From contig NZ_LR134352.1 of the NCBI RefSeq assembly GCF_900637185.1, forward strand, positions 1 to 64,000: 64,000 nucleotides of DNA. Direction: 5' to 3'. The notes beneath the pieces are model-generated. The model was not told the DNA's origin and did no database searches. It saw only the letters and a list, made by a program, of their open reading frames with translations. Position 1 is the stretch's first letter. Every line of letters begins with the position of its first letter. The translations under genes were made by a program, and so were the position numbers. Positions 50,507 to 60,118 of the stretch are shown here, piece by piece. The DNA comes from Nocardia asteroides (GTDB lineage: Bacteria; Actinomycetota; Actinomycetes; Mycobacteriales; Mycobacteriaceae).

Positions 50507-51667
50507 GTGAGTAGGACACTGCGGACGCTGCAGATGCCGACCGGTTCCGGTGTCGGCGAAGTGCTTCCCCATCTGCGCCAGGCCCTCGACGGCAACGGCC
50601 CGGCCTGGCTGCCCATCCCCACGACCGATCGCCGTGAGGCGCGCAGGCTCTCCGACGCGCTGAAGCCTGGCGACCCGATCGACGACGACGTGGCCCTGGT
50701 GGTGACCACCTCGGGCACCACCGGCATCCCCAAGGGCGCGCTGCTGGGCGCGGAGGCCCTGCGGGCCAGCGGAAACGCCACCCACGACCGGCTCGGCGGG
50801 CCGGGCAGCTGGCTGCTGGCCCTGCCGACCCATCACATCGCCGGCATCCAGGTGCTGCTGCGCAGCATCCTGGCCGGAACCGAACCGACGGTCCTCGACG
50901 TGTCGGGTGGTTTCCTGCCCGAGGCGCTGGCCGGTGCGGTCGCCGCGATGCGCGGGCCGCGCCGCTACACCGCGCTGGTCCCGACGCAGCTGATCAAGTC
51001 GCTGGATTCGCCGGTGGCGGCCAAGGCGCTGGCCGAGCTCGACGGCGTGCTCGTCGGCGGGGCGGCCACGCCGCTGCCCGTCTACGAACGCGCGCGCGAG
51101 GCGGGCATCACCGTCGTGCGCACCTACGGCATGAGCGAGACCTGCGGCGGCTGCGTCTACGAGGGCGTGCCGCTGGACGGCACCGAGGTGCGCATCGAGG
51201 ACGGCCGGGTCCTGCTCGGTGGCGCCATGATCGCGCGCGGCTACCGCAACCTGCCCGATCATCCGGCCTTCGCCGAGCCCGGCTGGTTCCGCACCGAGGA
51301 CGCGGGCGTCTACACCGACGGCGTGCTCTCGATCACCGGTCGTCTCGACGAGGCCATCATGACCGGCGGCCTGCTGGTGATTCCGCAGGTGGTGGAGGCC
51401 GTGCTGGCCAATCACCCCGGGATCAGCGAATGCGTGGTGCTCGGTCTGCCCGACGAACGGCTGGGTCAGCGGGTGGCGGTCGCCATCGTGCCCGCGCCGG
51501 GCGCCGCGCCGACCCTGGACGAGATCCGGGCGCATGTGGTGGCCGAACTCGACTCCATCGCCGCGCCCCGGGAGCTGGCGGTGCTGGCCGAACTCCCGCT
51601 GCGCGGTCCGGGCAAGCCCGACCGGGTGGCCCTGCGCGAACACTTGCTGGCGAACTCGCGACACTGA
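50507..51667 (+). CDS. menE: o-succinylbenzoate-CoA ligase
   Basis: MenE adenylates o-succinylbenzoate and forms its CoA ester. The 386-residue protein is the short actinobacterial type: the adenylation motif VTTSGTTGIPKGALLGAEAL is near residue 67, then LLALPTHHIAGIQVLLRS, VVRTYGMSETCGGCVY, DGVLSITGRLDEAIMTGG, and a C-terminal GPGKPDRVALREHL that holds the catalytic Lys. GTG 50507 is preceded by GGGAGGTGGTGGC. It is the Rv0542c equivalent. Confidence 0.94.
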   Translation: MSRTLRTLQMPTGSGVGEVLPHLRQALDGNGPAWLPIPTTDRREARRLSDALKPGDPIDDDVALVVTTSGTTGIPKGALLGAEALRASGNATHDRLGGPGSWLLALPTHHIAGIQVLLRSILAGTEPTVLDVSGGFLPEALAGAVAAMRGPRRYTALVPTQLIKSLDSPVAAKALAELDGVLVGGAATPLPVYERAREAGITVVRTYGMSETCGGCVYEGVPLDGTEVRIEDGRVLLGGAMIARGYRNLPDHPAFAEPGWFRTEDAGVYTDGVLSITGRLDEAIMTGGLLVIPQVVEAVLANHPGISECVVLGLPDERLGQRVAVAIVPAPGAAPTLDEIRAHVVAELDSIAAPRELAVLAELPLRGPGKPDRVALREHLLANSRH

Positions 51668-51742
51668 CTCCCCGTCCCCTTGCGTGGCCGACGCCATCGC
51701 CACGCAAGGGCCGTGCAAGACGGGCCCGGCACCGTAGGTCGC

Positions 51743-52729
51743 ATGACTTACACACCCACCACAGCACCGGCCGTCGAGGCGGACGGCCTGGTCAAGGTGT
51801 TCGGCAAGCAGCGCGCCGTGGACGGAGTGAGCCTGGCCGTGCCGCGCGGCTCGGTCTACGGCGTGCTCGGACCGAACGGCGCGGGCAAGACGACGACCAT
51901 CAGGATGCTGGCGACGCTGCTGCGTCCCGACGGCGGTAGCGCGCGGATCTTCGGCCACGACGTGGTCGAACGGCCCAACGCGGTGCGCTCGCTGATCGGC
52001 GTCACCGGCCAGTACGCCTCGGTCGACGAGGAACTCTCCGCCACCGAGAACCTGATCATCTTCGCCCGGCTGCTCGGCCTGAGCCGGGCCGACGCCCGCC
52101 GCAGGGCCGTCGAACTGCTCGACGAGTTCGACCTCGCCGAGGCCGCGAACAAGCCGCTGAAGAACTTCTCCGGCGGCATGCGCAGGCGGCTGGACCTCGC
52201 GGCTAGCCTGATCTCCACCCCGCCCCTGCTGTTCCTCGACGAGCCGACCACCGGTCTCGATCCGCGCACCCGCGCGCAGATGTGGGACACCATCCGCAGG
52301 CTGGTCCGCGAGGGCGCCACGGTCCTGCTGACCACCCAGTACCTCGACGAGGCCGACCAGCTGGCCGACCGGATCGCGGTGATCGACCACGGCCGGGTGA
52401 TCGCCGACGGCACCGCCGACGAGCTCAAGGCCTCCATCGGCGGCTCCTCGGTGCACCTGACGCTGCTCGACCGCGCCCAGCTCGACGAGGCCCGCCGCAT
52501 CGTCGGCGACTTCCTCGGCGTGGCCGCGCAGATCAGCCCGGAGGCGGGCAGGCTCACCGCGCCGCTGCCGGATCCGAACCTCACCGCCGACCTGCTGATC
52601 CGCCTGCGCGACTGGGAGATCGGGGTCGAGGAGATCACCGTCTCCAAGCCCACCCTCGACGAGGTCTTCCTCACCATCACAGGCCACCCGGCCGACGAAT
52701 CCGACGACACCGAACGGAGCGCGGCATGA
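51743..52729 (+). CDS. DrrA-type ABC exporter ATPase
   Basis: The 328-residue ATPase has Walker A GPNGAGKTTTIRML, signature NFSGGMRRRLDLAASLI, Walker B LLFLDEPTTGLDPRTRAQMWDTIR and the H-loop region replaced by TTQYLDEADQLADRI (Gln in the usual His place, typical of the DrrA family). The C-terminal tail ends EITVSKPTLDEVFLTITGH, the DrrA marker. It overlaps the permease gene by 4 bases (ATGA). The family exports hydrophobic drugs or lipids; cargo is unknown. Confidence 0.92.
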   Translation: MTYTPTTAPAVEADGLVKVFGKQRAVDGVSLAVPRGSVYGVLGPNGAGKTTTIRMLATLLRPDGGSARIFGHDVVERPNAVRSLIGVTGQYASVDEELSATENLIIFARLLGLSRADARRRAVELLDEFDLAEAANKPLKNFSGGMRRRLDLAASLISTPPLLFLDEPTTGLDPRTRAQMWDTIRRLVREGATVLLTTQYLDEADQLADRIAVIDHGRVIADGTADELKASIGGSSVHLTLLDRAQLDEARRIVGDFLGVAAQISPEAGRLTAPLPDPNLTADLLIRLRDWEIGVEEITVSKPTLDEVFLTITGHPADESDDTERSAA

Positions 52730-53550
52730 CCGCTGTCCTCACCGCTCCCGCGGCCACCCCCGACGTCGCCCAGGTCAGCGACCGGGTGGGCCTGCGCGAG
52801 ACGATCTCCACCTCGTTCACCATGGCCTACCGCGGCCTGCTCAAGATCAAGCACAATCCCGAGCAGCTGTTCGATGTGACAGTGCAGCCGATCCTGTTCA
52901 CCGCGCTGTTCACCTACATCTTCGGCGGCGCGATCTCGGGCAGCGTCGACAACTACCTGCCCGTCCTCATCCCCGGCATCCTCGTGCAGACCGTCGTGCT
53001 CACCTCGGTGGTCACCGGCACCCAGCTGCGCGAGGACATGGACAAGGGCGTGTTCGATCGCTTCAAATCCCTGCCCATCGCCCGGGTCTCGGCCCTGGCG
53101 GGCGCGCTGCTGGCCGACATGGTGCGCTACGGCATCGCCTCCACGCTGACGATCATCGTCGGGCTGTGCCTGGGCTACCGGCCCGGTGGCGGCTTCGCCG
53201 GCGTCGTCGCGGCCTGCCTGGTGGTCGTGGTGTGCTCGTTCGCCATCAGCTGGGTGTGGGCGCTGGTCGGCGTCACCGGTAAGAGCGCCGCGTCGGTACA
53301 GGGCATCTCGATGATGGTGATGTTCCCGCTGACGTTCATGTCCGGCGCCTTCGCCCCGGTGAGCACCATGCCGGGCTGGATGCAGGCGATCAACCACGCC
53401 AATCCGGTGTACTACATGGTCAACACCTGCCGAGACCTGATGAACGCCAACATCTACAGCAGTGACCTGGTGTGGTCGCTGCTCGGCTCGCTGCTGGTGA
53501 TCGCGGTGTTCGCGCCGCTCACCGTCCGCGCCTACATGCGCCGGGCCTGA
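52726..53550 (+). CDS. DrrB-type ABC-2 permease
   Basis: The 274-residue protein has six hydrophobic segments of the ABC-2 type. Marks are NPEQLFDVTVQPILFTALFTYIFGGAI near the N-terminus, LIPGILVQTVVLTSVVTGTQLREDMDKGVFDRFKSLPIAR in the coupling region, and LTFMSGAFAPVSTMPGWMQAINHANPVYY. It is translationally coupled to the DrrA-type ATPase and forms the exporter with it. The two are convergent with the large AfsR/SARP regulator, which could relate to secondary metabolism but has no proven link. Confidence 0.9.
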   Translation: MTAVLTAPAATPDVAQVSDRVGLRETISTSFTMAYRGLLKIKHNPEQLFDVTVQPILFTALFTYIFGGAISGSVDNYLPVLIPGILVQTVVLTSVVTGTQLREDMDKGVFDRFKSLPIARVSALAGALLADMVRYGIASTLTIIVGLCLGYRPGGGFAGVVAACLVVVVCSFAISWVWALVGVTGKSAASVQGISMMVMFPLTFMSGAFAPVSTMPGWMQAINHANPVYYMVNTCRDLMNANIYSSDLVWSLLGSLLVIAVFAPLTVRAYMRRA

Positions 53551-53581
53551 ATCCGGCACGCCCCCAGCGGCATCCGACCCG

Positions 53582-56500
53582 TCAGGGTCGGGTGCCGCTG
53601 TCGCGTCGGTCCAGGCCGATGGTGAGCGCGACGATGCGGGCGGCCGCGTCGAGACGGCGGATGCCGGTCGACCGCCGCACGGCTTCGGCCAGCGCTTCCG
53701 CGCCCACCGTGTCGCGGTGGAAGGCGAGGTGGCGCGCCATCTCCATCGACGGATAGTCCTGCCGGGCCACCGAAGTCACCGCGAGGGTGAGCAGTTCGAG
53801 TCCTTCCGGACGACCCGGTTCGGTCGCCAGCAGATAGGAGCCGACCGCGCAGGCGACCCCGCCGATCTGCGGCAGGTCCAGGTACTGCGACAACCGCCGG
53901 TCGGTGGTCGCGACGATCTGGGTCACCAGGTCCGCGGCGTCGGCGGCCCTGCCGTGCAGGACGTGCGCGCTGACCGCGGCGGCCGACACCATCATCGCGC
54001 CCGGGCCGGGGCTCAGCTCGAATTCCGGCCAGCCGATCAGTTCCAGCGAGCGGCGGTAGTGCCGCAGGCCCGCGTCGATCTCGCCGTCGGCGAGCTCCAG
54101 TTCGGCGAGCGCGGTGGCGACGCCGGAGAGCCGGTGGTTGCGGCGGATGGTGGGGTCGTCGACCTGGCCGAGGCCGGAGTCCGCGGAGTGGACGACGAGA
54201 TCGAGTTCCGCCCTCGCCTCTTCGCGCCGGCCGCAGCCGATCAGGGCGGCGGCCAGGTAGCAGCGGCTCTCCAGGATCTCGTCGTGCACCCGCAGGCGAT
54301 GCATCTGGGTCAGCGCGCGGCGGTAGTAGGTGACCGACTCGGCGTAGCGGGCGGACTGGCCGCACAGCTGGGCCAGGTGCTGGCACACCATGGACGTGCC
54401 CCAGACGTCCCCGCTCTCCAGATCGGTCAGCGCGAGCAGCGAGTCCCGGGTCGACCCGACCACATTGCCCGCGTTCTCCCAGAAGTTGGCGCGGGCCACC
54501 AGCGCGGCCACGCGCGCGGTCGGCTCCGGCGAGCGGACGCCGTCGGCGAGCAGCCTGCCGATGCGTCCGCGGTTGAGCCGCACCGTGATCAGCCTGCCGA
54601 GCAGGCGCAGCCCCGGATCGAGGCCGGGGTGGGCGAGCAGCCGCCGGGCACGCAGCCGGGCAATCGCGACCGGGCGGACGTCACCGCCGTTGTGGAACAT
54701 CAGATGCAGGCAGGTGAGCATGTGCGTCACCATCTGCAGATCCGCGTCCAGCCCGGACACGGGTGTGGGCGGCGCGATCGCGACCAGGCGCACCGCCCAG
54801 CCGATGAACTCCAGGTGCGCGCCGCGCATCACCCACACGGTCGCGGTCACCGGGAACACCGTGTACACGGTCTCGACGTCGGCGTGCGCGGTGGCGGTGC
54901 GCAGGATGGCGACCAGGTTGTCGAGTTCGGCGGTCACCGCCAGCACGACGGGAACCTGCTCCCCGGCCCGGTATTTTGCGACGGCCTCACGCACGAATCC
55001 GCGGGCCCAGCGGGCCATCCGATCACGCACCAGCGCCGTCTCGGCGCCCGCCGAGGTGGCGTCGATCGCGTCGAGCTGTTCGGCGCCGAATTCGCGCACC
55101 GTCTCGAGCATGCGGTAGCGGATGCCGGTGCCGTCGGGATCGTCGAGCACGGTGAGCAGCGACTGTCCCACCAGGCCCTCGATGGCGGCGGCCACGTCGG
55201 GTACCTCGGGCCCCGCGCCGACCACCTCGGCCGCGGACAGCGTGAATCCGCCCGGGAACCGCGACAGCCTGCGCAGCACCACCTGCTGATCGGGGTCGAG
55301 CAGATTCCAGCTCCACGCGATCACCGCGTGCAGGGTGCGGTGCCGGTGCGGCGCGGTCCGGTCACCGCTGCGCAGCAGGGCGAACCGGTGGTCGAGGCGG
55401 GATTCGATCTCGGCGACGCTCATCGTGCGCACCCGGGCCGCCGCCAGTTCGATCGCCAGCGGCAGGCCGTCGAGTGTGCGGCACAGCCGGACCACGGTCT
55501 CCGGGTCCAGCCGCACGTCCGGGCGGACCGCGCGGGCCCGCGCCGAGAACAGGTCGGTCGCGGGCGAACCCGCCGCGTCGATCGCCAACGGCGCCAGCGG
55601 GTAGACGGATTCGGCGGTGATCGCCAGCGGTGACCGGCTGGTGGTGAGCACGGTCAGCTGCGCGCAGCTGCCGACCAGATCGGCGACGAGTTCGGCGGCC
55701 GACTCGACCACGTGCTCACAGTTGTCCAGGATCAGCAGCATCGGCCGGGCGTCGAGCGCCTCCTGCAACCGCCTGCGCGCGTCGATCTGCAGGCCGAGCC
55801 GCAATCCGCCCGGCTCACGCATCACCTCACCGAGTCCCATCACGTGACCGATGGCGGCCTCGATGTCGGCCCGCGCCTTCGTGCTCGCCGACTCGGCCTG
55901 CACCGGCGCCAGCTCCACCAGCACCACCGGCAGCATGCCCGCGAACCGCTCACCGACCGCGTTCGCGACCCTGGTCTTGCCGGTGCCGCCCGGTCCGAGC
56001 ACGGTCGTCACCCGCGAGCGCCGGGTCAGCTCGGCGATCGCGTCCAGATCCGCGGCCCGGCCGAGCAGCTCGTTGGGCGCGGCACGCAAGCCGAGCGCGG
56101 ACAGCGACGGCGTGCGGCCCTCGGCCGCCCTCGCGTCGACCACACCTGCGACGGCGCCCCCATCCACCGCGCCTGACATACCGGACGTTCCGTACGCGCC
56201 CGCCGAGCCTGCCGTCACGGGCGTTCCGTACGCGCCCGCCGAGCCTGCGGTACCGGACGTTCCGTACGCGCCCGCCGGGCCCGCGGTACCGGACGTTCCG
56301 TACGCGCCCGCCGGGCCCGCGGTACCGGCCGCGTCGAGCAGGTCCCCCGGGTGGCCGAAAGTGTCGGGTGTTCGGGCCGGGCTTGCCGGGCCGGACGCGT
56401 CTGCTGTTCCGTGGGCGTCTGCGGTTCCGGGCTCAACTGGCGATCGGGGCTCGCCGTGGCCGGGCACGGCGGCGGCCTGGGGGCGTGCGGGGGGATCCGG

Positions 56501-57379
56501 AGGGGTCGGCCCGGTGCGCGCGACCGCCTGCTCGCCGGGCTGGGTGACGGCACCGGAGCGCACTGAGCGGGCTCCCGGCAGCTCGATCGGTTCGCCGCGC
56601 AGGACGGCGGTGTTCAAGGCGATCAGCGCAGGTCCGGGGTCGGCGCCGAGTTCCTCGATCAGGCGGATCCGGTAGGCGGCGAAGGTGTCGAGGGCGTCGG
56701 CGGCGCGGCCGTCGGCGGCGAGCAGCCGGATGAGGGTGGTGTGGGCAGCCTCGTCCAGTGGGTTCGCGGCGGCTTCGGCGCGGGCCAGGGGCAGCGCGGC
56801 GGCCAGGTCCCCACGGGCCGTGTGGGCGGCGAGAGCGACGCGGGTGAGGTCGCGGCCCAGCTGGCCGGCGGCGGCGCGCAGGTCCTCGGCGGGGCCGGAG
56901 TCGGGCAGGTCGGCGCCGGGCTCACCACGCCAGAGGGCACGCGCGGCACCGATCGCGGTCAGACCGGCGTCGATGTCACCGGCCGCGAGCAGTTCGTCGG
57001 CCCGGCGGGCCAGAGCGGCGGCCGCGGTCAGGTCGACGGCGTCGGTGGGCAGGGTGAGCCGATACCCGGCCGGGCCGATCTCCAGCGCGCCCTCGGGCAG
57101 CAGCGCCCGCAGCCGGGAGACCTGGGTATGCAGCGCGTTCATGGGTGCGCGAGGCGGCTGATCGCCCCACACTTCGTCGACGAGGCTCTGCGCGCTGCGG
57201 GCCCGGCCCGGCCGCACCGCCAGCGCGGTGAGCAGCACCCGCGCCCGGGCGCCGGGCAGCGCGACCAGCTCCTCGCCGCGCCGGATCGCGATCACGCCGA
57301 GCACACCCACGACCGGGTGGGAAACCGCCACCGACACGGTGGAATGCGGCCCGTCCGGGCCGAGGTGCTGTGCAGACAT
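53582..57379 (-). CDS. AfsR/SARP-type regulator with NB-ARC ATPase
   Basis: The 1265-residue regulator begins with a winged helix (LVDEVWGDQPPRAPMNALHTQVSRLRALLPEGALEI) and a BTAD domain (about 110-260, DEAAHTTLIRLLAADGRAADALDTFAAYR). A Pro/Gly/Ala linker (about 315-430) contains four tandem 12-residue repeats. An NB-ARC-type ATPase follows (GPGGTGKTRVANAVG near 460; LLILDNCEHVVESAAELVADL). The C-terminal 380 residues look like TPR helices. ATG 57379 is chosen; TACGAT on the minus strand is just upstream. It is a probable activator, with its target unknown. The drrAB-type exporter is convergent and close. Confidence 0.87.
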   Translation of the reverse strand: MSAQHLGPDGPHSTVSVAVSHPVVGVLGVIAIRRGEELVALPGARARVLLTALAVRPGRARSAQSLVDEVWGDQPPRAPMNALHTQVSRLRALLPEGALEIGPAGYRLTLPTDAVDLTAAAALARRADELLAAGDIDAGLTAIGAARALWRGEPGADLPDSGPAEDLRAAAGQLGRDLTRVALAAHTARGDLAAALPLARAEAAANPLDEAAHTTLIRLLAADGRAADALDTFAAYRIRLIEELGADPGPALIALNTAVLRGEPIELPGARSVRSGAVTQPGEQAVARTGPTPPDPPARPQAAAVPGHGEPRSPVEPGTADAHGTADASGPASPARTPDTFGHPGDLLDAAGTAGPAGAYGTSGTAGPAGAYGTSGTAGSAGAYGTPVTAGSAGAYGTSGMSGAVDGGAVAGVVDARAAEGRTPSLSALGLRAAPNELLGRAADLDAIAELTRRSRVTTVLGPGGTGKTRVANAVGERFAGMLPVVLVELAPVQAESASTKARADIEAAIGHVMGLGEVMREPGGLRLGLQIDARRRLQEALDARPMLLILDNCEHVVESAAELVADLVGSCAQLTVLTTSRSPLAITAESVYPLAPLAIDAAGSPATDLFSARARAVRPDVRLDPETVVRLCRTLDGLPLAIELAAARVRTMSVAEIESRLDHRFALLRSGDRTAPHRHRTLHAVIAWSWNLLDPDQQVVLRRLSRFPGGFTLSAAEVVGAGPEVPDVAAAIEGLVGQSLLTVLDDPDGTGIRYRMLETVREFGAEQLDAIDATSAGAETALVRDRMARWARGFVREAVAKYRAGEQVPVVLAVTAELDNLVAILRTATAHADVETVYTVFPVTATVWVMRGAHLEFIGWAVRLVAIAPPTPVSGLDADLQMVTHMLTCLHLMFHNGGDVRPVAIARLRARRLLAHPGLDPGLRLLGRLITVRLNRGRIGRLLADGVRSPEPTARVAALVARANFWENAGNVVGSTRDSLLALTDLESGDVWGTSMVCQHLAQLCGQSARYAESVTYYRRALTQMHRLRVHDEILESRCYLAAALIGCGRREEARAELDLVVHSADSGLGQVDDPTIRRNHRLSGVATALAELELADGEIDAGLRHYRRSLELIGWPEFELSPGPGAMMVSAAAVSAHVLHGRAADAADLVTQIVATTDRRLSQYLDLPQIGGVACAVGSYLLATEPGRPEGLELLTLAVTSVARQDYPSMEMARHLAFHRDTVGAEALAEAVRRSTGIRRLDAAARIVALTIGLDRRDSGTRP
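56183..56326. repeat. Four 36-bp tandem repeats in the regulator linker
   Basis: Four in-frame 36-bp units (56183-56218, 56219-56254, 56255-56290, 56291-56326) differ at a few bases; the last two are identical. On the minus strand each codes for a 12-residue unit of the type GTAGPAGAYGTS. The unit number is likely to vary between strains by slippage. Confidence 0.85.
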
Positions 57380-57494
57380 GCCGCAAGTCATCGTAGGCGA
57401 GTGCGCCGACGGGCTCCCGGTTCGCGCGGACCAGCCGACACAGCGGTCCGCGCGCGCCACGAAATTGTCACCGGTCGGGCTTAGGCTGCTGCGC

Positions 57495-57953
57495 ATGGGC
57501 GACTTCGAGGTGACCCGGCGCACGACCATCGCCGCCGACCCCGCGCGAATCCACGGTTTCATCGACAACTTCCGCCAGTGGCGACTGTGGTCGCCCTGGG
57601 AGGACGCCGACCCGCAGCTGGCCCGCACCTACACCGGGCCCGAATCCGGCCTCGGCGCCCGCTACACCTGGCGCGGCAACCGCAAGGCCGGCGCGGGCGC
57701 GATGGAGATCAAGGCCGACGCCGAGCGCGAGATCGGCATCGAGCTGGTCTTCGAGAAGCCGTTCAAGGCCACCAACTTCGTCACCTTCACCCTCACGCCC
57801 ACCGCGGGCGGCACCGAGGTCACCTGGCGGATGACCGGCACCCACTCGGGCCTGATGGGCATGCTGGGCAAGGTGTTCCCGATCGACAACCTGATCGGCA
57901 AGGACTTCGACAAGGGCCTGGCCCGGCTGAAGACGATCGCCGAATCCGCCTAG
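57495..57953 (+). CDS. SRPBCC-family protein
   Basis: The 152-residue protein has the polyketide-cyclase/START-like pattern: [46 protein letters not shown] in front, and [46 protein letters not shown] at the end. Ligand unknown. No Shine-Dalgarno precedes ATG 57495, but TAGGCT (57482-57487) ends 7 bases upstream, so the mRNA is probably leaderless. It lies directly upstream of menA, which has its own leaderless promoter. Confidence 0.85.
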   Translation: MGDFEVTRRTTIAADPARIHGFIDNFRQWRLWSPWEDADPQLARTYTGPESGLGARYTWRGNRKAGAGAMEIKADAEREIGIELVFEKPFKATNFVTFTLTPTAGGTEVTWRMTGTHSGLMGMLGKVFPIDNLIGKDFDKGLARLKTIAESA

Positions 57954-57981
57954 TCTCGGCACCGGGGCTAGGCTTCGATCC

Positions 57982-58851
57982 ATGGCTACAGCAGCGGAAT
58001 GGATCGAGGGCGCCCGGCCGCGGACGCTGCCCAACGCGATCGCACCGGTCATCGCGGGCACCGGCGCGGCCGCGTCGATCGACGGCGCCGTCTGGTGGAA
58101 AGCGATACTGGCGCTGCTGGTTTCGCTGGCCCTGATCGTCGGTGTGAACTACGCCAACGATTACTCCGACGGCATCCGCGGCACCGACGACGTGCGGGTC
58201 GGCCCGCTGCGGCTGGTCGGCTCCAAACTGGCCTCCCCCACGGCCGTCCGCACCGCCGCCGTGCTCAGCCTGGCGATCGGCGCGGTGGCCGGCCTGGTGC
58301 TGGCCGTGACCACCGCCTGGTGGCTGGTGCTGATCGGCGCGCTGTGCCTGGCCGGCGCCTGGTTCTACACCGGCGGTAGCAAGCCGTACGGCTACAGCGG
58401 TTTCGGTGAGATCGCGGTGTTCGTGTTCTTCGGCCTGGTCGCGGTCCTCGGCACCCAGTACGTGCAGGCGCTGCGGGTCGACTGGGTGGGGCTGTTGCTG
58501 GCGATCGGCGTCGGCGCGTTCTCCAGCGCCGTCCTGGTGGCCAACAACCTGCGCGACATCCCCACCGACACCGAGGCCGGAAAGGTCACCCTCGCGGTGA
58601 AACTCGGCGACGCGCGCACCCGCACCCTGCACCTGGTGCTGCTGGCCGCGCCGTTCGTGATCAGCGTGGCGCTGGTGGCGCGCACGCCGTTCGCGCTGGC
58701 CGGACTGCTGGCGTTGCCGCTGGCGATCCGCGCCAACGCGCCGGTGCGCTCGGGCAAGGGCGGGCTGGAACTGATTCCCGCCCTGCGCGATTCCGGGCTG
58801 GCACTGCTGGCCTGGTCGGCGCTGAGCGCGCTGGCGGTCGGGCTCGGCTGA
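57982..58851 (+). CDS. menA: 1,4-dihydroxy-2-naphthoate polyprenyltransferase
   Basis: MenA attaches the polyprenyl tail made by GrcC-type synthases to the naphthoquinone head, in the membrane. The 289-residue protein has about eight hydrophobic helices and both Asp-rich motifs: [12 protein letters not shown] near residue 60 and NNLRDIPTD near residue 192. [16 protein letters not shown] is the conserved N-terminal segment. TAGGCT (57969-57974) ends 7 bases before ATG 57982, again predicting a leaderless message. It is the Rv0534c equivalent. Confidence 0.96.
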   Translation: MATAAEWIEGARPRTLPNAIAPVIAGTGAAASIDGAVWWKAILALLVSLALIVGVNYANDYSDGIRGTDDVRVGPLRLVGSKLASPTAVRTAAVLSLAIGAVAGLVLAVTTAWWLVLIGALCLAGAWFYTGGSKPYGYSGFGEIAVFVFFGLVAVLGTQYVQALRVDWVGLLLAIGVGAFSSAVLVANNLRDIPTDTEAGKVTLAVKLGDARTRTLHLVLLAAPFVISVALVARTPFALAGLLALPLAIRANAPVRSGKGGLELIPALRDSGLALLAWSALSALAVGLG

Positions 58852-58869
58852 GCCCGGCCGGCGCACCGG

Positions 58870-59256
58870 CTAGTCGTCGCCGTCCGGGACGATGATGCCG
58901 AGGACCCAGTTGACCAGCGAGATGATCACACCGCCCCAGAACGCCGCCCAGAAACCGTCGACGCGCAGACCGTAGTCGGACAGTTCGGTGATCTTCGCGG
59001 TCAGCCACAGCATGCCCGCGTTCACCAGCAGCAGGAACAGCCCGAGCGTGAGGATCACGAACGGCAGGGACAGGAGTTTGACGATCGGCTTGATGAGGGC
59101 GTTCACCGCGGTGAACACCGCCGCGACGATCAGGATCACCAGGGCCTTGCCCCAGTTTCCCCAGTCGGCCGGGACCAGGATGTCGATCTTGTCGATCCAC
59201 GCCGCCGCGGCCCAGATGGCAATGGCGTTGATGACCAGTCGAATGGCTAGCTGCAT
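58870..59256 (-). CDS. Four-span holin-like membrane protein
   Basis: The 128-residue protein has four hydrophobic helices (LVINAIAIWAAAAWI; LVILIVAAVFTAVNALI; LPFVILTLGLFLLLVNAGMLWLTA; FWAAFWGGVIISLVNWVLGIIV). This is the family called mycobacterial four-span phage-holin-like (YvlD/DUF360 type). Despite the name it is usually chromosomal and there are no phage genes here. TAGCAT on the minus strand (59268-59263) ends 6 bases before ATG 59256, so it is probably leaderless. Confidence 0.87.
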   Translation of the reverse strand: MQLAIRLVINAIAIWAAAAWIDKIDILVPADWGNWGKALVILIVAAVFTAVNALIKPIVKLLSLPFVILTLGLFLLLVNAGMLWLTAKITELSDYGLRVDGFWAAFWGGVIISLVNWVLGIIVPDGDD

Positions 59257-59318
59257 AGAGCCATGCTAGGCCCGGAAACGGACATTGCGGCGGGTCTGAC
59301 ACACACCCGGTACAGAAT

Positions 59319-59894
59319 TCACGCGGCCCGGTCGAGTAGTCCGTAGAGGTCGGCGCGCAACGCGGCGGCGCCGTCGCGACCGCCGAGCAGGTCGGTGGTG
59401 GCCGGATCGGCGGCCCGCAGGATCCCGAGCAGCAGGTAGGTCGTGGAGATCTCGCGATCCTTGCGGTGAATGGCTTCGCGCAGCGCGAGTTCGAGCGTCT
59501 TCTTGGCCGTCCGCGTGAACGGGATGTGCCCGGCGCCGAGCATCCGCCCGAGAACACCGCGCTTGCTCTCCGGTTCGGCCTGCTCCCACGCCGCCGCCCC
59601 GAAGTTCTCGGCGATGCTGGCCTGGACCGCGTCGAGGTCGATGCCGATCGAACGCAGCGCCGCGGCGTCGTCGGCGCCCAGCGGGGTGGCGGTGGTGCCA
59701 CGGGCGAGTACGGCGCGCACGCTGTCGGCGGTGATGCCGCGCGCGTCGAGCACGGTCCGGAGGGCGGGGCCGGCGTTCGACACGACGCCGAGCAGCACGT
59801 GCTCCGGCCCGATCCGGTCGGCGCCCAGGTCTTTGGCCTCGTCCTGGGCGCTCACGACCGCCACCCTGGCATCTCGGCTGAACTTCTCGAACAT
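59319..59894 (-). CDS. Stand-alone Clp N-domain protein (ClpC2-like)
   Basis: The 191-residue protein consists of Clp N-terminal repeats only: FEKFSRDARVAVVSAQDEAKDLGADRIGPEHVLLGVV and, after residue 120, HIPFTRTAKKTLELALREAIHRKDREISTTYLLLGIL. No AAA ATPase domain follows, so it cannot unfold proteins. It may bind ClpC adaptors or ligands. Its ATG shares one base with the stop of the HTH gene upstream (TGATG), so the two are coupled. Read together (73 + 191 residues) they resemble M. tuberculosis ClpC2 (Rv2667) in size. Confidence 0.87.
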   Translation of the reverse strand: MFEKFSRDARVAVVSAQDEAKDLGADRIGPEHVLLGVVSNAGPALRTVLDARGITADSVRAVLARGTTATPLGADDAAALRSIGIDLDAVQASIAENFGAAAWEQAEPESKRGVLGRMLGAGHIPFTRTAKKTLELALREAIHRKDREISTTYLLLGILRAADPATTDLLGGRDGAAALRADLYGLLDRAA

Positions 59895-60115
59895 CAGCGG
59901 GTACCGCCCTTCCGGTTGTGTTTCTGATGCACCGCCTGCTTGCTCACCTCGAGCGCTTCGGCAATCGCCTGCCAGGACCAGCCGTTGGCTCTGGCATTGG
60001 CCACCTGGATGGTTTCGAGCCGGTCGGCCAGCCTGCGCAGCGCGAGTACCGCCCGCAGGCCGACCGCCGGATCGGGATTGCCCGCCGCCGAGGCGAGCGT
60101 CGTTGCATCGGTCAT
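59894..60115 (-). CDS. Small HTH protein coupled to the Clp N-domain gene
   Basis: The 73-residue protein ends with a helix-turn-helix: ANARANGWSWQAIAEALEVSKQAVHQKHNRKG (about 39-70). The front is helical (AVLALRRLADRLETIQV) and may dimerise. It has no effector domain. ATG 60115 has no Shine-Dalgarno. TTGACA (minus strand, 60152-60147) and CAAAAT lie 18 bp apart with the -10 ending 7 bases before the ATG. Two inverted repeats cover these elements, so it probably represses itself and the Clp-N gene. Confidence 0.85.
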   Translation of the reverse strand: MTDATTLASAAGNPDPAVGLRAVLALRRLADRLETIQVANARANGWSWQAIAEALEVSKQAVHQKHNRKGGTR

Positions 60116-60118
60116 GGC

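Noticed and set aside
50259..50510. 83-codon frame between the VOC gene and menE
   Set aside because: It has no ribosome site, contains a terminator hairpin and has arginine/serine-rich shadow composition.
50393..52687. 764-codon minus-strand frame opposite menE and the ABC ATPase
   Set aside because: Antisense to two genes with complete catalytic motifs; repeat-like composition only.
56183..56326. CRISPR array
   Set aside because: The 36-bp units are contiguous without spacers and are in frame within a coding linker.
58870..59256. Holin-like gene as sign of a prophage
   Set aside because: The family is chromosomal in actinomycetes and no other phage gene, integrase or att site is nearby.
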